64,000 nucleotides of DNA, taken from contig JAXLRT010000016.1 in the NCBI GenBank assembly GCA_046330955.1, positions 1 through 64,000 on the forward strand, in the 5' to 3' direction. Under the pieces are notes generated by a model, which saw only the letters and a program-made list of their open reading frames with translations, had not been told where the DNA came from and did not search any database. Position numbers and translations under genes: made by a program. Every line of letters starts with the position of its first letter. Position 1 is the first letter of the stretch. The stretch comes from JADJPO01 sp046330955 (lineage in GTDB: Bacteria; Actinomycetota; Actinomycetes; Actinomycetales; Kineosporiaceae). Of this stretch, positions 26,987-35,824 are shown piece by piece.

Positions 26987-27223
26987 CCACGACCGGGACT
27001 TTCCCAGTGATCGAGTTCATCGTCCGGCAACGGGTCGAAGAAGCTCTCCGGCACCCGGTCGTGAACGAAGCCGAGTTCTCGTCCCTGGGTCGGCACGAGG
27101 GGCACCAAACGCGCGATGGGCGTATCGCCCCGGGCGATGACGATCTCCTCCCCGCCCTCCACCGCAGCCAGCAGAGCGGACAGGTTGGTCTTTGGCCTCG
27201 TGCACCTTGACGATCCGTTCCAT
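26983..27223 (-). pseudogene. Phd/VapB-type antitoxin broken by a 1-nt frameshift
   Basis: The ATG at 27223 begins MERIVKVHEAK, the usual Phd/YefM N-terminus. The expected continuation NLSALLAAVEGGEEIVIARG and DTPIARLVPLVP occurs in the next frame from 27186. One extra base near 27187-27195 (AAAGACC where AAGACC would keep the frame) explains the break. The tail FVHDRVPESFFDPLPDDELD is typical of the toxin-wrapping region. It lies directly upstream of the truncated PIN toxin, so the whole module has decayed. A sequencing error in the window is the alternative for this frameshift alone. Confidence 0.7.
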
Positions 27224-27513
27224 CGTTCAAGGCTGACCTGGTCAACGTGGTTCGTCCACCAGCTTGGCCGGGCTGAGCATCGCTCGAAGAGATCGTCGAC
27301 GCGGAGGCCACAGGATCACCCTCACCTGCGGAGCACCACGTGCAGGGGGATCGCCGAGTACAGCGGAGGCATGGCTGGCCGCCGACAGCACCGTGGAATG
27401 GATGTATTCCGGTCGATCCGGCGGCCGTGTTCGATCAGCGGTACCAGTACGCCTCATGAACTCCGCCCTGGATCGACCGGCGCCCGACAGCAGGGTGCAG
27501 CTGCGGCAATTCC
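27224..27513. other. Intergenic region between decayed and intact toxin-antitoxin modules
   Basis: I see no gene here. Base composition is lower in GC than the surroundings and codon-like periodicity is weak. It separates the antitoxin remnant from the AbiE operators and probably represents the debris of the acquired island. Confidence 0.4.
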
Positions 27514-27589
27514 GTACTATAAATGGTACGCTTCTACCAGGCACTCATTCCTGTCTCTGTCTGGACAGTACTGAAATAGGTACGCTTCT
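27514..27589. promoter_or_regulatory. Duplicated AbiE operator and promoter
   Basis: Two sites of the form GTAC-N8-GTAC lie 54 nt apart: GTACTATAAATGGTAC (27514-27529) and GTACTGAAATAGGTAC (27568-27583). Both are followed by the same CGCTTCT, so GGTACGCTTCT is a direct repeat (27525-27535 and 27579-27589). The first site contains a TATAAA-like -10. They lie 22-98 nt upstream of the antitoxin ATG. AbiEi antitoxins are known to bind repeated sites in their own promoter, which this layout fits. Confidence 0.75.
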
Positions 27590-27611
27590 GACTGAATGGA
27601 GGCCTGCGCCC

Positions 27612-28196
27612 ATGACCTACCGACAGCAGCTGCGAGAGCTTGCCAACGAGAGCTACGGGTACATCACGACCCGCGACGCGGCTGACCTCGACATCCCCGC
27701 AGTCGAACTTCGCAAGCTCGCCGCCCGCGGCGCCCTCCAACACGTCAGCCGCGGGGTCTACCGGTTTGCCGATGCTCGCCGCACCCACCGCGACGCCTAC
27801 GCCGAGGCCGTCATCAGAACCGGGGACGACGCCTACCTCACCGCCGACGCCGTACTGGGCCTACTCGGCCTGGCCATGGTCGAACCCCAGAGGATCAAGG
27901 TCGCAACCCCCCGACGAACACGACCGAAAGATCCCGGCTTCGTCGAGATCATCCAACGCCAACTCCCGCCCGAGCGCATCACCACCTACAAAGGGATCCG
28001 CGCCACCACTGTCGGCCAAGCAATCCTCGACAGCCAAGGCACCGTCATGACCGAGCGCCTGCTCGATGCCCTCGCCGAGGCCCGTCGCACCGGACTCATC
28101 GACCCCCGCGAGGCAGCCCGGATTCGACGACGCCTCGCGGCCACCGCCACGAAGCCGCGGCGCAGCACACCAACCAGAGCAGAGGTCAGGGCATGA
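27612..28196 (+). CDS. AbiEi-type antitoxin (type IV system)
   Basis: This 194-residue protein starts with a winged-HTH domain (GYITTRDAADLDIPAVELRK, RGALQHVSRGVYRF), the AbiEi antitoxin N-terminal domain, and has a C-terminal part with TYKGIRATTVGQAILDSQG. It should bind the two operators upstream to repress the pair, and its C-terminal domain should neutralise the toxin. The ATG at 27612 has GGAGG about 9 nt upstream. It overlaps the toxin gene by 4 nt (ATGA). Codon use is slightly less GC-biased than in neighbours, suggesting transfer. Confidence 0.88.
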   Translation: MTYRQQLRELANESYGYITTRDAADLDIPAVELRKLAARGALQHVSRGVYRFADARRTHRDAYAEAVIRTGDDAYLTADAVLGLLGLAMVEPQRIKVATPRRTRPKDPGFVEIIQRQLPPERITTYKGIRATTVGQAILDSQGTVMTERLLDALAEARRTGLIDPREAARIRRRLAATATKPRRSTPTRAEVRA

Positions 28197-29095
28197 AGGC
28201 GTCAGCTACTCCACCCCGCCATGTCGCCGCCCTGCGCAAGCGCGTCGAGAACCTCACCGCCGGAAACCAAGCCCGCGCCAACATCCTTCTGCGCACCATC
28301 GCCACGGTCGCCGTCGGGCAGCTACTCCCCCCATCCGCCGTCAAGGGGGGCACCGCCATGAAACTGCGGCGAGGCGTCGATGGATCACGCTTCAGCACCG
28401 ACCTCGACGTCGCCCGCCGCGACAGCCTCGAGGACTTCCTCCACAACTACGCTCGAGCCCTGCGCAGCGGCTGGGCAGGCTTCACCGGTGAGATCCGCCC
28501 CTCGCGTCACATCTCGCGGCCCACCGGTGTGCCATCCGACTACATCATGATCACGCGTGAGATCAAGGTCTCCTACAACGGTCGAGACCTGATGACCCTC
28601 ATCCTCGAAATCGGCCACGACGAGCTCGACGACACCCTCGACCCACCCACCGCGCTCGCCGGCGACATCCCACCTCTGTTCACGGCCATCGGCCTTCCCC
28701 AGCCCGACCCGATCCCCGTTGTCGCCCACGACCACCAGATCGCACAGAAGCTTCACGCCCTCAGCCAGGCGGGCAGCGAGCGTGCTCACGACCTCGTGGA
28801 CCTCCAGCTCCTCGAGACAAGTTGCGAGCTCCCCGACAGCCACGTCGCGCTGACCTGTTCACGCCTGTTCGCTTTCCGCAGACGACACGCATGGCCCCCG
28901 GTGGTCGAGGCGGGACCCGACTGGCCGAGCACTTATGTGGCCGCCGCGAATGGGCTCCCCGTGGTGCCCGACCTCGACGAGGCCGTGCGATGGGTGAACG
29001 CCTACATCCACAGGCTCAGCGAGGGAGCCGGGGTCACTCAGGGACATCGATCAGAAAGCGGGCGAGTGCCCGGATCCGATCGCCCCGCAGGGTGA
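28193..29095 (+). CDS. AbiEii/AbiGii-family nucleotidyltransferase toxin
   Basis: This 300-residue protein has the DNA polymerase beta-like nucleotidyltransferase signature of AbiEii: KGGTAMKL at residues 51-58 and FSTDLDVA at 67-74 (metal Asp70 and Asp72), with QIAQKLHAL and AHDLVDLQLL downstream. AbiE toxins block growth by transferring nucleotides to RNA and provide phage abortive infection. The C-terminus reads 62 nt into the end of the convergent sigma-factor gene, so the last 20 residues (GHRSESGRVPGSDRPAG) are probably a read-through tail gained at insertion. Confidence 0.88.
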   Translation: MKASATPPRHVAALRKRVENLTAGNQARANILLRTIATVAVGQLLPPSAVKGGTAMKLRRGVDGSRFSTDLDVARRDSLEDFLHNYARALRSGWAGFTGEIRPSRHISRPTGVPSDYIMITREIKVSYNGRDLMTLILEIGHDELDDTLDPPTALAGDIPPLFTAIGLPQPDPIPVVAHDHQIAQKLHALSQAGSERAHDLVDLQLLETSCELPDSHVALTCSRLFAFRRRHAWPPVVEAGPDWPSTYVAAANGLPVVPDLDEAVRWVNAYIHRLSEGAGVTQGHRSESGRVPGSDRPAG

Positions 29096-30008
29096 GCACC
29101 AGCTGGCCCGCGGGCAATTCCTCGCCGGTGTCACTCTCGACCAGCCGGCAATCGAACGCGGGCTGACGGTTGGCCCGGGTGGGGCTCAGTCGCAACCGCC
29201 ACCCACCCAGCACCCTCTCGGTCGTGCTGACCCGCAGGAACGCCGCGATCGCCTCGCGACCGTGGTACTCGTGCGGGGCCGGCGGCATCGCCAGCCACGC
29301 GTCGTCCGTCAGCAGGGCGATCACGCCGTCGACGTCGCCGGCGCTGAAGGCGTGCGCGAACCGCCGCACCAGGTCACGCTGCTGTGGCGTATCGACCGCA
29401 GGCGCAGTGCTGGGTTCGAACGAACCGTCCAGCCCGGCCCGAGCGCGCTGCAGCAGTCCCTTGATCGCGGTAGCGCCGGTGCCCAGCATCGTGGCCGCCT
29501 CGGCGAGGCTGAACCCCAGGACGTCGCACAGGATGATCGCGGCCGTCTGGCGCGGCGGAAGCCGTTGCAGCGCAACGATGAACGCCAGCTCGACGCTCTC
29601 GCGCAGCTGGTAGCGCGCAGCCGGCCCCGGGGCGTCGTCCGGCAGCTGATCGAGCAACGCATCGGGATACGGCTGCAGCCAGGTCACCTCCCCGCGCCGG
29701 CTCGGCGGCGGCGGCACGAACGGCGGCACGGGTTCGGCCGGGGGACGGCGCTTGGCGGCGCGGATCGCGTTCAGGCATCGGTTCGTGGCGATCGCATAGA
29801 GCCAGGTGCGCAGCGACGAGCTGCCCTCGAAGCCGGGCAGGCCGCGCCAGGCCGCGGTCAACGTCTCCTGCAGCAGGTCCTCGGCGTCGGTGAACGACCC
29901 GAGCATCCGGTAGCAGTGCAGCTGAAGTTCGCGGGTGTGGGGCCGCACCAGCTCGGCGAACGCTGCCTCATCGCCGGCACGGGCGAGGTCGAGGTCTCGT
30001 GCTCCCAC
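29034..30008 (-). CDS. ECF sigma factor with C-terminal SnoaL-like domain
   Basis: This protein of about 324 residues has sigma region 2 (CYRMLGSFTDAEDLLQETLT, SSLRTWLYAIATNRCLNAIR), the linker LQPYPDALLDQLPDD, and sigma region 4 (LPPRQTAAIILCDVLGFSLA, EAATMLGTGATAIKGLLQRA). A SnoaL/NTF2-like domain follows (residues about 205-320), as in the TIGR02960 (SigX5-like) and ECF41 groups, where this domain modulates sigma activity in place of an anti-sigma factor. Start GTG at 30008 is chosen as the nearest to the conserved ARDLDLARAGDE. It is divergent from a small SnoaL protein. Confidence 0.88.
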   Translation of the reverse strand: MGARDLDLARAGDEAAFAELVRPHTRELQLHCYRMLGSFTDAEDLLQETLTAAWRGLPGFEGSSSLRTWLYAIATNRCLNAIRAAKRRPPAEPVPPFVPPPPSRRGEVTWLQPYPDALLDQLPDDAPGPAARYQLRESVELAFIVALQRLPPRQTAAIILCDVLGFSLAEAATMLGTGATAIKGLLQRARAGLDGSFEPSTAPAVDTPQQRDLVRRFAHAFSAGDVDGVIALLTDDAWLAMPPAPHEYHGREAIAAFLRVSTTERVLGGWRLRLSPTRANRQPAFDCRLVESDTGEELPAGQLVLTLRGDRIRALARFLIDVPE

Positions 30009-30092
30009 CCCCGGAATGCTGTCACGACCGCACCGTTCCGTCGGCCGCTCCCGCGGTGTCCACCAGGTGACCCCATCGTCGAAGGAGGACCT

Positions 30093-30485
30093 GTGAGCAC
30101 ACCGAGCACGCCGAGCCCTGCACTGCAGATCGCGCTGGCCTACCACCAGGCCTGGACCAGCGGCGATCTGGACACCGCCATGACGCACCTCGCCGACGAC
30201 CTCGTCTGCCTGGCTCCGGCCGGCCGGATGGACGGCGCTGCGGCCTTCCGGGGCTTCATGGCACCGTTCGTCCAGGGGCTGGTCGGTGCGAACCTCGTGG
30301 CCTGCTTCGGCGACGAGACGACGGCCGTGCTGTTCTACGACACCCGGACCCGGCTGGTGGCCGACGCCCCCGGGGCCGAGTGCCTGACCGTCGAGGGTGG
30401 CAAGATCACGCAGCTGCGGATCATCTTCGACCGGTTGCCGTTCGATGCCGCCCGCCGGGCCGCGGCCACCACGACCTCACCCTGA
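30093..30485 (+). CDS. SnoaL/NTF2-like small protein
   Basis: This 130-residue protein has the SnoaL cone fold pattern: QIALAYHQAWTSGDLDTAMT, LADDLVCLAPAGRMDGAAAF, and a C-terminal TVEGGKITQLRIIFD. Members are small-molecule isomerases, hydrolases or binding proteins. The GTG at 30093 is backed by GGAGG. It is divergent from the ECF sigma gene (84 nt between starts), whose own C-terminal domain is of the same fold, so it is a likely target of that sigma factor. Confidence 0.85.
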   Translation: MSTPSTPSPALQIALAYHQAWTSGDLDTAMTHLADDLVCLAPAGRMDGAAAFRGFMAPFVQGLVGANLVACFGDETTAVLFYDTRTRLVADAPGAECLTVEGGKITQLRIIFDRLPFDAARRAAATTTSP

Positions 30486-30500
30486 GACGTGCCCGATCGT

Positions 30501-30563
30501 GATCCCTGTCTCGCAGGGGTATTCCCCGGTGACAGCGGGGAAACTCCCTGCGAGACAGTGATC
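30501..30563. terminator. Bidirectional hairpin between convergent genes
   Basis: GATCCCTGTCTCGCAGGG on the left pairs with CCCTGCGAGACAGTGATC on the right, and an inner TTCCCCG/CGGGGAA stem extends it. It begins 16 nt after the SnoaL stop and ends on the stop codon of the M20 hydrolase gene, so it can end transcription from both sides. Confidence 0.8.
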
Positions 30564-31794
30564 TACGGGCCGAGCAGGCGGGTGAGTACCGCCGCCAGGG
30601 CGGCCGCGCCGGTCTCGCAGTCGTCGGGTTCGGCGTGCTCGTCGGGAGCGTGCGAGACGCCGGTCGGGTTGCGCACGAACAACATGGACGACGGCACGCC
30701 GGCCTGGGCGAGCACGCCGGCATCGTGGCCGGCGCCCGTGGGCAGGATCGGCGCCGGGCCGGTGCCGAGCGCGACTCCGACCGCCTCGGCCAGGTCGCGG
30801 GCGAGGTCGGCGGGAAAGAGGGTGGCACCGGTCCAGGACTCCTGCACCGCCGCCTGGTCGATCGCCGCCTCGATGTCGGCCAACGTCGCCCGAACCTGCT
30901 CCTCGGTGTCGGCCCGCAGGTCGAGCCAGGCACGCACGGACGACGGGATGGCGTTGACCGCATTGGGCCGGACGTCGACCTTGCCGACGGTGGCCAGGGC
31001 ACCATGGTCGGCCGCAGCAGTACGCGCCGCACGGATCACCGTGGCCAGGGCGAGCATGGGGTCGTCGCGGTCGGCCAGCAGCGTGGTGCCGGCGTGATCG
31101 GCCCGACCCACCAGGTCGAGCCGGAACCGGCCATGGGGCCTGATCCGACTGGCCACCCCGATCGCGGCGTCCAGGTCGGGCAAGGCCAGCGCTCGCCCCT
31201 GCTCGACGTGCAGCTCGACGAAATGCCCTACCCGGCACAGGGTTTCGTCGTCCCGGCCGAGATGATCCGGGGTGATCCCGGCGGCGCGTGCCGCCTCGCC
31301 GTAGCTGACGCCCGCGGCATCCCGCAGCGCCAGCACGGCCGCCGGTTCACTCGCCCCGGAGAGCAGCCGACTGCCCGAGCAGGCCAGCCCGAACCGGGCG
31401 CCCTCCTCGTCCACGAACCGGACGACGCCGAGCGGGCGGCGCCGACCGGAGGTCACGTCGTCCAGGATTCCGTTGTCCCGCAAGGCTTTCACGGCGGTCA
31501 GGGCGGCGGTGACCCCGAGCGGTCCGTCCATCGGGCCGCCGTCCGGCACCGAGTCGAGGTGGCTTCCGGTGACCACGCCGGGAGTGCCGGCGGCCACTGC
31601 CGCGTCGGGATCCCCCCACCAGGCCCATTGGTTTCCGCACCGGTCGACGGTCACGTCGCCGCCGAGGCCCGTTGCCGTAGCGGCGAACCACTCACCCAGC
31701 ACAGCGTCGTCCGAGGTGAAGGCGAACCGCCGGTAACCGCCGCTGCCGTGGTGGCGACCCACCTCGGCGATCTCGGCGAGCAGGCCGGTGACGC

Positions 31795-31798
<4 letters not shown>
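30563..31798 (-). CDS. M20 allantoate amidohydrolase-like protein, probable HutG substitute
   Basis: This 411-residue M20 metallopeptidase-fold amidohydrolase belongs to the AllC/N-carbamoyl-L-amino-acid hydrolase family. Metal-site motifs are GSHLDSVPDGGPMDGPLGV, VDEEGARFG, ELHVEQGRAL and PTGAGHDAGVLA. It is the third gene of hutH-hutU-M20, with a GTGA overlap to hutU. The window has HutF, which makes N-formylglutamate, but no HutG. Coupling to hutU argues that this enzyme hydrolyses N-formyl-L-glutamate (or a formimino derivative). That is inference. Allantoate or N-carbamoyl amino acid hydrolysis is the family default. Confidence 0.85.
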
Positions 31799-33468
<1,670 letters not shown>

Positions 33469-33539
33469 CGAAGCCTCCAAATGGGTGACGCAGCGTTGCG
33501 GGTTCGGGCGGTCGGAGCGGCATCGCGCTCATCCCGGGC

Positions 33540-33592
33540 GAGCGCGATGTCACGTTGCGCTCGCTGGATGAGTGCAACGTGACATTGCGCTC
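33540..33592. terminator. 19-bp hairpin between hutH and hutU
   Basis: The arms GAGCGCGATGTCACGTTGC (33540-33558) and GCAACGTGACATTGCGCTC (33574-33592) pair at 18 of 19 positions, with the exception a G-U, around a 15-nt loop. It sits 27 nt after the hutH stop and 72 nt before hutU, so it could lower hutU relative to hutH, protect the hutH 3' end or be a dispersed repeat. It has no T-tract. Confidence 0.65.
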
Positions 33593-33619
33593 ACCAGGGG
33601 GTGGGTGGGGCGGGCGGGA

Positions 33620-35197
33620 TCAGGAGAGCGGGGTGGGGGTGGCGGATTCGGCGGCGGTGACGACGGCGCCGGTGCGGACGAGGGTGGTGAGGGTGGCGAT
33701 GTCGGGGGCGAGGTGGTGGTCGGGGCCGGGGGCGGTGATGCCGGCGGCGCGGACGGCGTCCCGGACGGCGGCGGTGGCGGGGGCGGGGGCGAGCGGGGCG
33801 CGCAGGTCGAGCGCCCGGGTGCCGGCAAGCAGTTCGACGGCCAGGACGGCGGCCAGGGCGTCGACCGCGCGGCGCAGCTTGCGGGCGGCGTGCCAGCCCA
33901 TCGAGACGTGGTCCTCCTGCATCGCCGAGGACGGGATCGAGTCCACGCTGGCGGGCACCGCGAGCCGCTTCAGTTCACTGACCAGCCCCGCGGCGGTGTA
34001 CTGGGCGATCATCAGCCCCGAGTCGACCCCGGCATCGTCGGCCAAGAACGGCGGCAGCCCGTGGTTGCGGGCCTTGTCGAGGAACCGGTCGGTGCGCCGT
34101 TCGCTGATGCTCGCGACGTCCGCCGCCGCGATCGCGAGGAAGTCGAGCACGTAGCCCACCGGCGCCCCGTGGAAGTTGCCGTTGCTCTCGACCCGGCCGT
34201 CGGGGGTGACCACCGGGTTGTCGATCGCCGAGGCGAGCTCGACGGCCGCCACGGCCTCGGCGTGGGCGACGGTGTCGCGGGCGGCGCCGTGCACCTGCGG
34301 CGAGCAGCGCAGCGAGTAGGCGTCCTGCACCCGGGTGCAGTCGGGCGTGCGATGCGAATCCATGATCGCGGACGACGCCAGCAGTGCGCGCAGGTTGGCG
34401 GCACTCGCGCCCTGGCCCGGGTGGGGCCGCAAGGCCATCAGGTCGGCCGCGAACGGCCGGTCCGTGCCGAGTTGCGCCTCGATCGAGATGGCGGCGGCGA
34501 CGTCGGCGGTGCGCAACAGCAGGCGCAGGTCGGCCAGCGCCAGCACCAGCATGCCCAGCATGCCGTCGGTGCCGTTGATCAGCGCCAGCCCCTCCTTGGC
34601 GGCCAGCGTCAACGGCGTGAGCCCGGCGGCAGCCAGCGCCTCGCCGGCCGCCCGGCGCACGCCGTCCGCATCGTGCACCCAGCCCTCACCGCAAGCGGCC
34701 AGCGCGACCGCCGAGAGCGGGGCCAGATCGCCGGAACATCCCAGCGAGCCGTACTCGTGCACCTCCGGGGTGATCCCCGCGTTGAGCAGGCCCGCGTAGA
34801 CCTGCACCACCTCGGGCCGCACCCCGGTACGACCGCTGGCCAGGGTGCGCAGCCGCAACAGCATCAGCGCGCGCACCACCTCGGGCTCGACCAGGTCGCC
34901 TGCGCCGGCCGCGTGCGAGCGGACCAGCGACCGCTGCAACCGCTCGCGGTCCGCCGGGGCGATGTGCCGGGTGGCCAGCGCACCGAACCCGGTCGAGACG
35001 CCGTAGACCGGGGCGTCCGAGGCCGCCAGCACCTCGATCGCGGCCCGCGAGGCGGCGACGGCGTCCATTGCCTCGGCGGTCAGCCGCACCGGGGCGTGGT
35101 GGCGGGCCACGGCCACGACCTCGCTCGGGGCCAGCGGGCCGGGGCCGACCTCGATCACGGCGGCGGCCACGGGCTCGCTCGGGGACAGGAGTGTCAT
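33620..35197 (-). CDS. hutH: Histidine ammonia-lyase
   Basis: This 525-residue HutH removes ammonia from L-histidine to give urocanate. The MIO-forming tripeptide is Cys154-Ser-Gly in GSLGCSGDLAPLS, where Ala-Ser-Gly is more usual; the family pattern permits Cys there. Other landmarks are YGVSTGFGALATRHI, LMLRLRTLASGRTGVRP, NGTDGM, RCSPQVHGAARDT, GNFHGAPVGY and the C-terminal MQEDHVSMGWHAARK. The start ATG is at 35197. It leads the hutH-hutU-M20 operon, and a candidate HutR operator lies 54-73 nt upstream. Confidence 0.96.
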   Translation of the reverse strand: MTLLSPSEPVAAAVIEVGPGPLAPSEVVAVARHHAPVRLTAEAMDAVAASRAAIEVLAASDAPVYGVSTGFGALATRHIAPADRERLQRSLVRSHAAGAGDLVEPEVVRALMLLRLRTLASGRTGVRPEVVQVYAGLLNAGITPEVHEYGSLGCSGDLAPLSAVALAACGEGWVHDADGVRRAAGEALAAAGLTPLTLAAKEGLALINGTDGMLGMLVLALADLRLLLRTADVAAAISIEAQLGTDRPFAADLMALRPHPGQGASAANLRALLASSAIMDSHRTPDCTRVQDAYSLRCSPQVHGAARDTVAHAEAVAAVELASAIDNPVVTPDGRVESNGNFHGAPVGYVLDFLAIAAADVASISERRTDRFLDKARNHGLPPFLADDAGVDSGLMIAQYTAAGLVSELKRLAVPASVDSIPSSAMQEDHVSMGWHAARKLRRAVDALAAVLAVELLAGTRALDLRAPLAPAPATAAVRDAVRAAGITAPGPDHHLAPDIATLTTLVRTGAVVTAAESATPTPLS

Positions 35198-35525
35198 GTC
35201 CCCAGGTCACCACCGCCACGGCCTCGATCGGCACCCCCGAACGGCCGAAGCTGTCTGGTATCTCAGACAGATTTCCCCCGCCCCGTACCCGGACGAAAAG
35301 GGGGCACTTGGGGTTGGTGGCGAGTGATCCACGTGTTACCGTCGTCACGGTTGCACAAGCAGATCCCCGTACGTTCACGAACGCCCACGGAGCACGTGTC
35401 CGCGGGCGTTTATTGCAGATGGCCCCTCCACTGTGAGGTCCGGAGGCTGGGACGGCGAGACATGGGCAGCCCGGGGCCCGGCATCCCGCCGAGTCCCGCC
35501 TACCCTCCGAACAAGGAGACATGCA
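35198..35525. other. hutH-cspA divergent intergenic region
   Basis: No gene is visible in these 328 nt. The hutH-proximal part has the CTGTCTG palindrome. The cspA-proximal part is a probable long 5' UTR typical of cold-shock mRNAs. It contains the stem AACGCCCACGG...CCGCGGGCGTT at about 35380-35411, followed by TTATTGC, which could be an attenuator or a thermo-responsive fold. The RBS AAGGAGA of cspA is at 35512-35519. Confidence 0.5.
35251..35270. promoter_or_regulatory. Candidate HutR-type operator upstream of hutH
   Basis: This is a perfect inverted repeat CTGTCTG-N6-CAGACAG. Its core TCTGGTATCTCAGA (35254-35267) keeps the ends TCTG/CAGA and the central AT of the 14-bp motif (TCTGwwATwCCAGA, from memory) reported for the IclR-type HutR of corynebacteria. 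It lies 54 nt upstream of the hutH ATG. An IclR protein is encoded 4.5 kb away at 39712, but that one has its own adjacent palindrome. Confidence 0.6.
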
Positions 35526-35729
35526 GTGGCACAGGGCACTGTGAAGTGGTTCAACGGCGAGAAGGGCTACGGCTTCATCACCCCCGACGGTGACGCCAGC
35601 GACGTGTTCGTTCACTTCTCGGCCATCCAGGCCGACGGGTACCGGACGCTGGAGGAGAACCAGCGCGTCGAGTTCGACGTCCAGCAGGGCCAGAAGGGCC
35701 CGCAGGCGGCGAACGTCCGCGCCATCTGA
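35526..35729 (+). CDS. Cold-shock protein, CspA family
   Basis: This 67-residue single cold-shock domain protein has RNP1-type GEKGYGFITPDG and RNP2-type VFVHFSAI. It binds single-stranded RNA and acts as an RNA chaperone. GTG at 35526 is the start, since an ATG five nt upstream is in a different frame and closes quickly. A strong terminator follows. Confidence 0.96.
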   Translation: MAQGTVKWFNGEKGYGFITPDGDASDVFVHFSAIQADGYRTLEENQRVEFDVQQGQKGPQAANVRAI

Positions 35730-35744
35730 GCATCGGCTCGACAC

Positions 35745-35780
35745 ACTGCCGGCCCCACCCGAGCGGGTGGGGCCGGCAGT
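35745..35780 (+). terminator. Intrinsic terminator after the cold-shock gene
   Basis: The 16-nt arms ACTGCCGGCCCCACCC (35745-35760) and GGGTGGGGCCGGCAGT (35765-35780) are perfect complements around GAGC, followed by GTTCTGTGT. It lies 15 nt after the stop codon. Confidence 0.92.
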
Positions 35781-35824
35781 GTTCTGTGTCGTCCGCGCCG
35801 GACGTCGAGTCGGCGAGCGCCCGG

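Noticed and set aside
33572..35593. 673-codon plus-strand frame opposite hutH
   Set aside because: It is the antisense of a clear HutH with MIO motif; it only reaches into cspA by chance.
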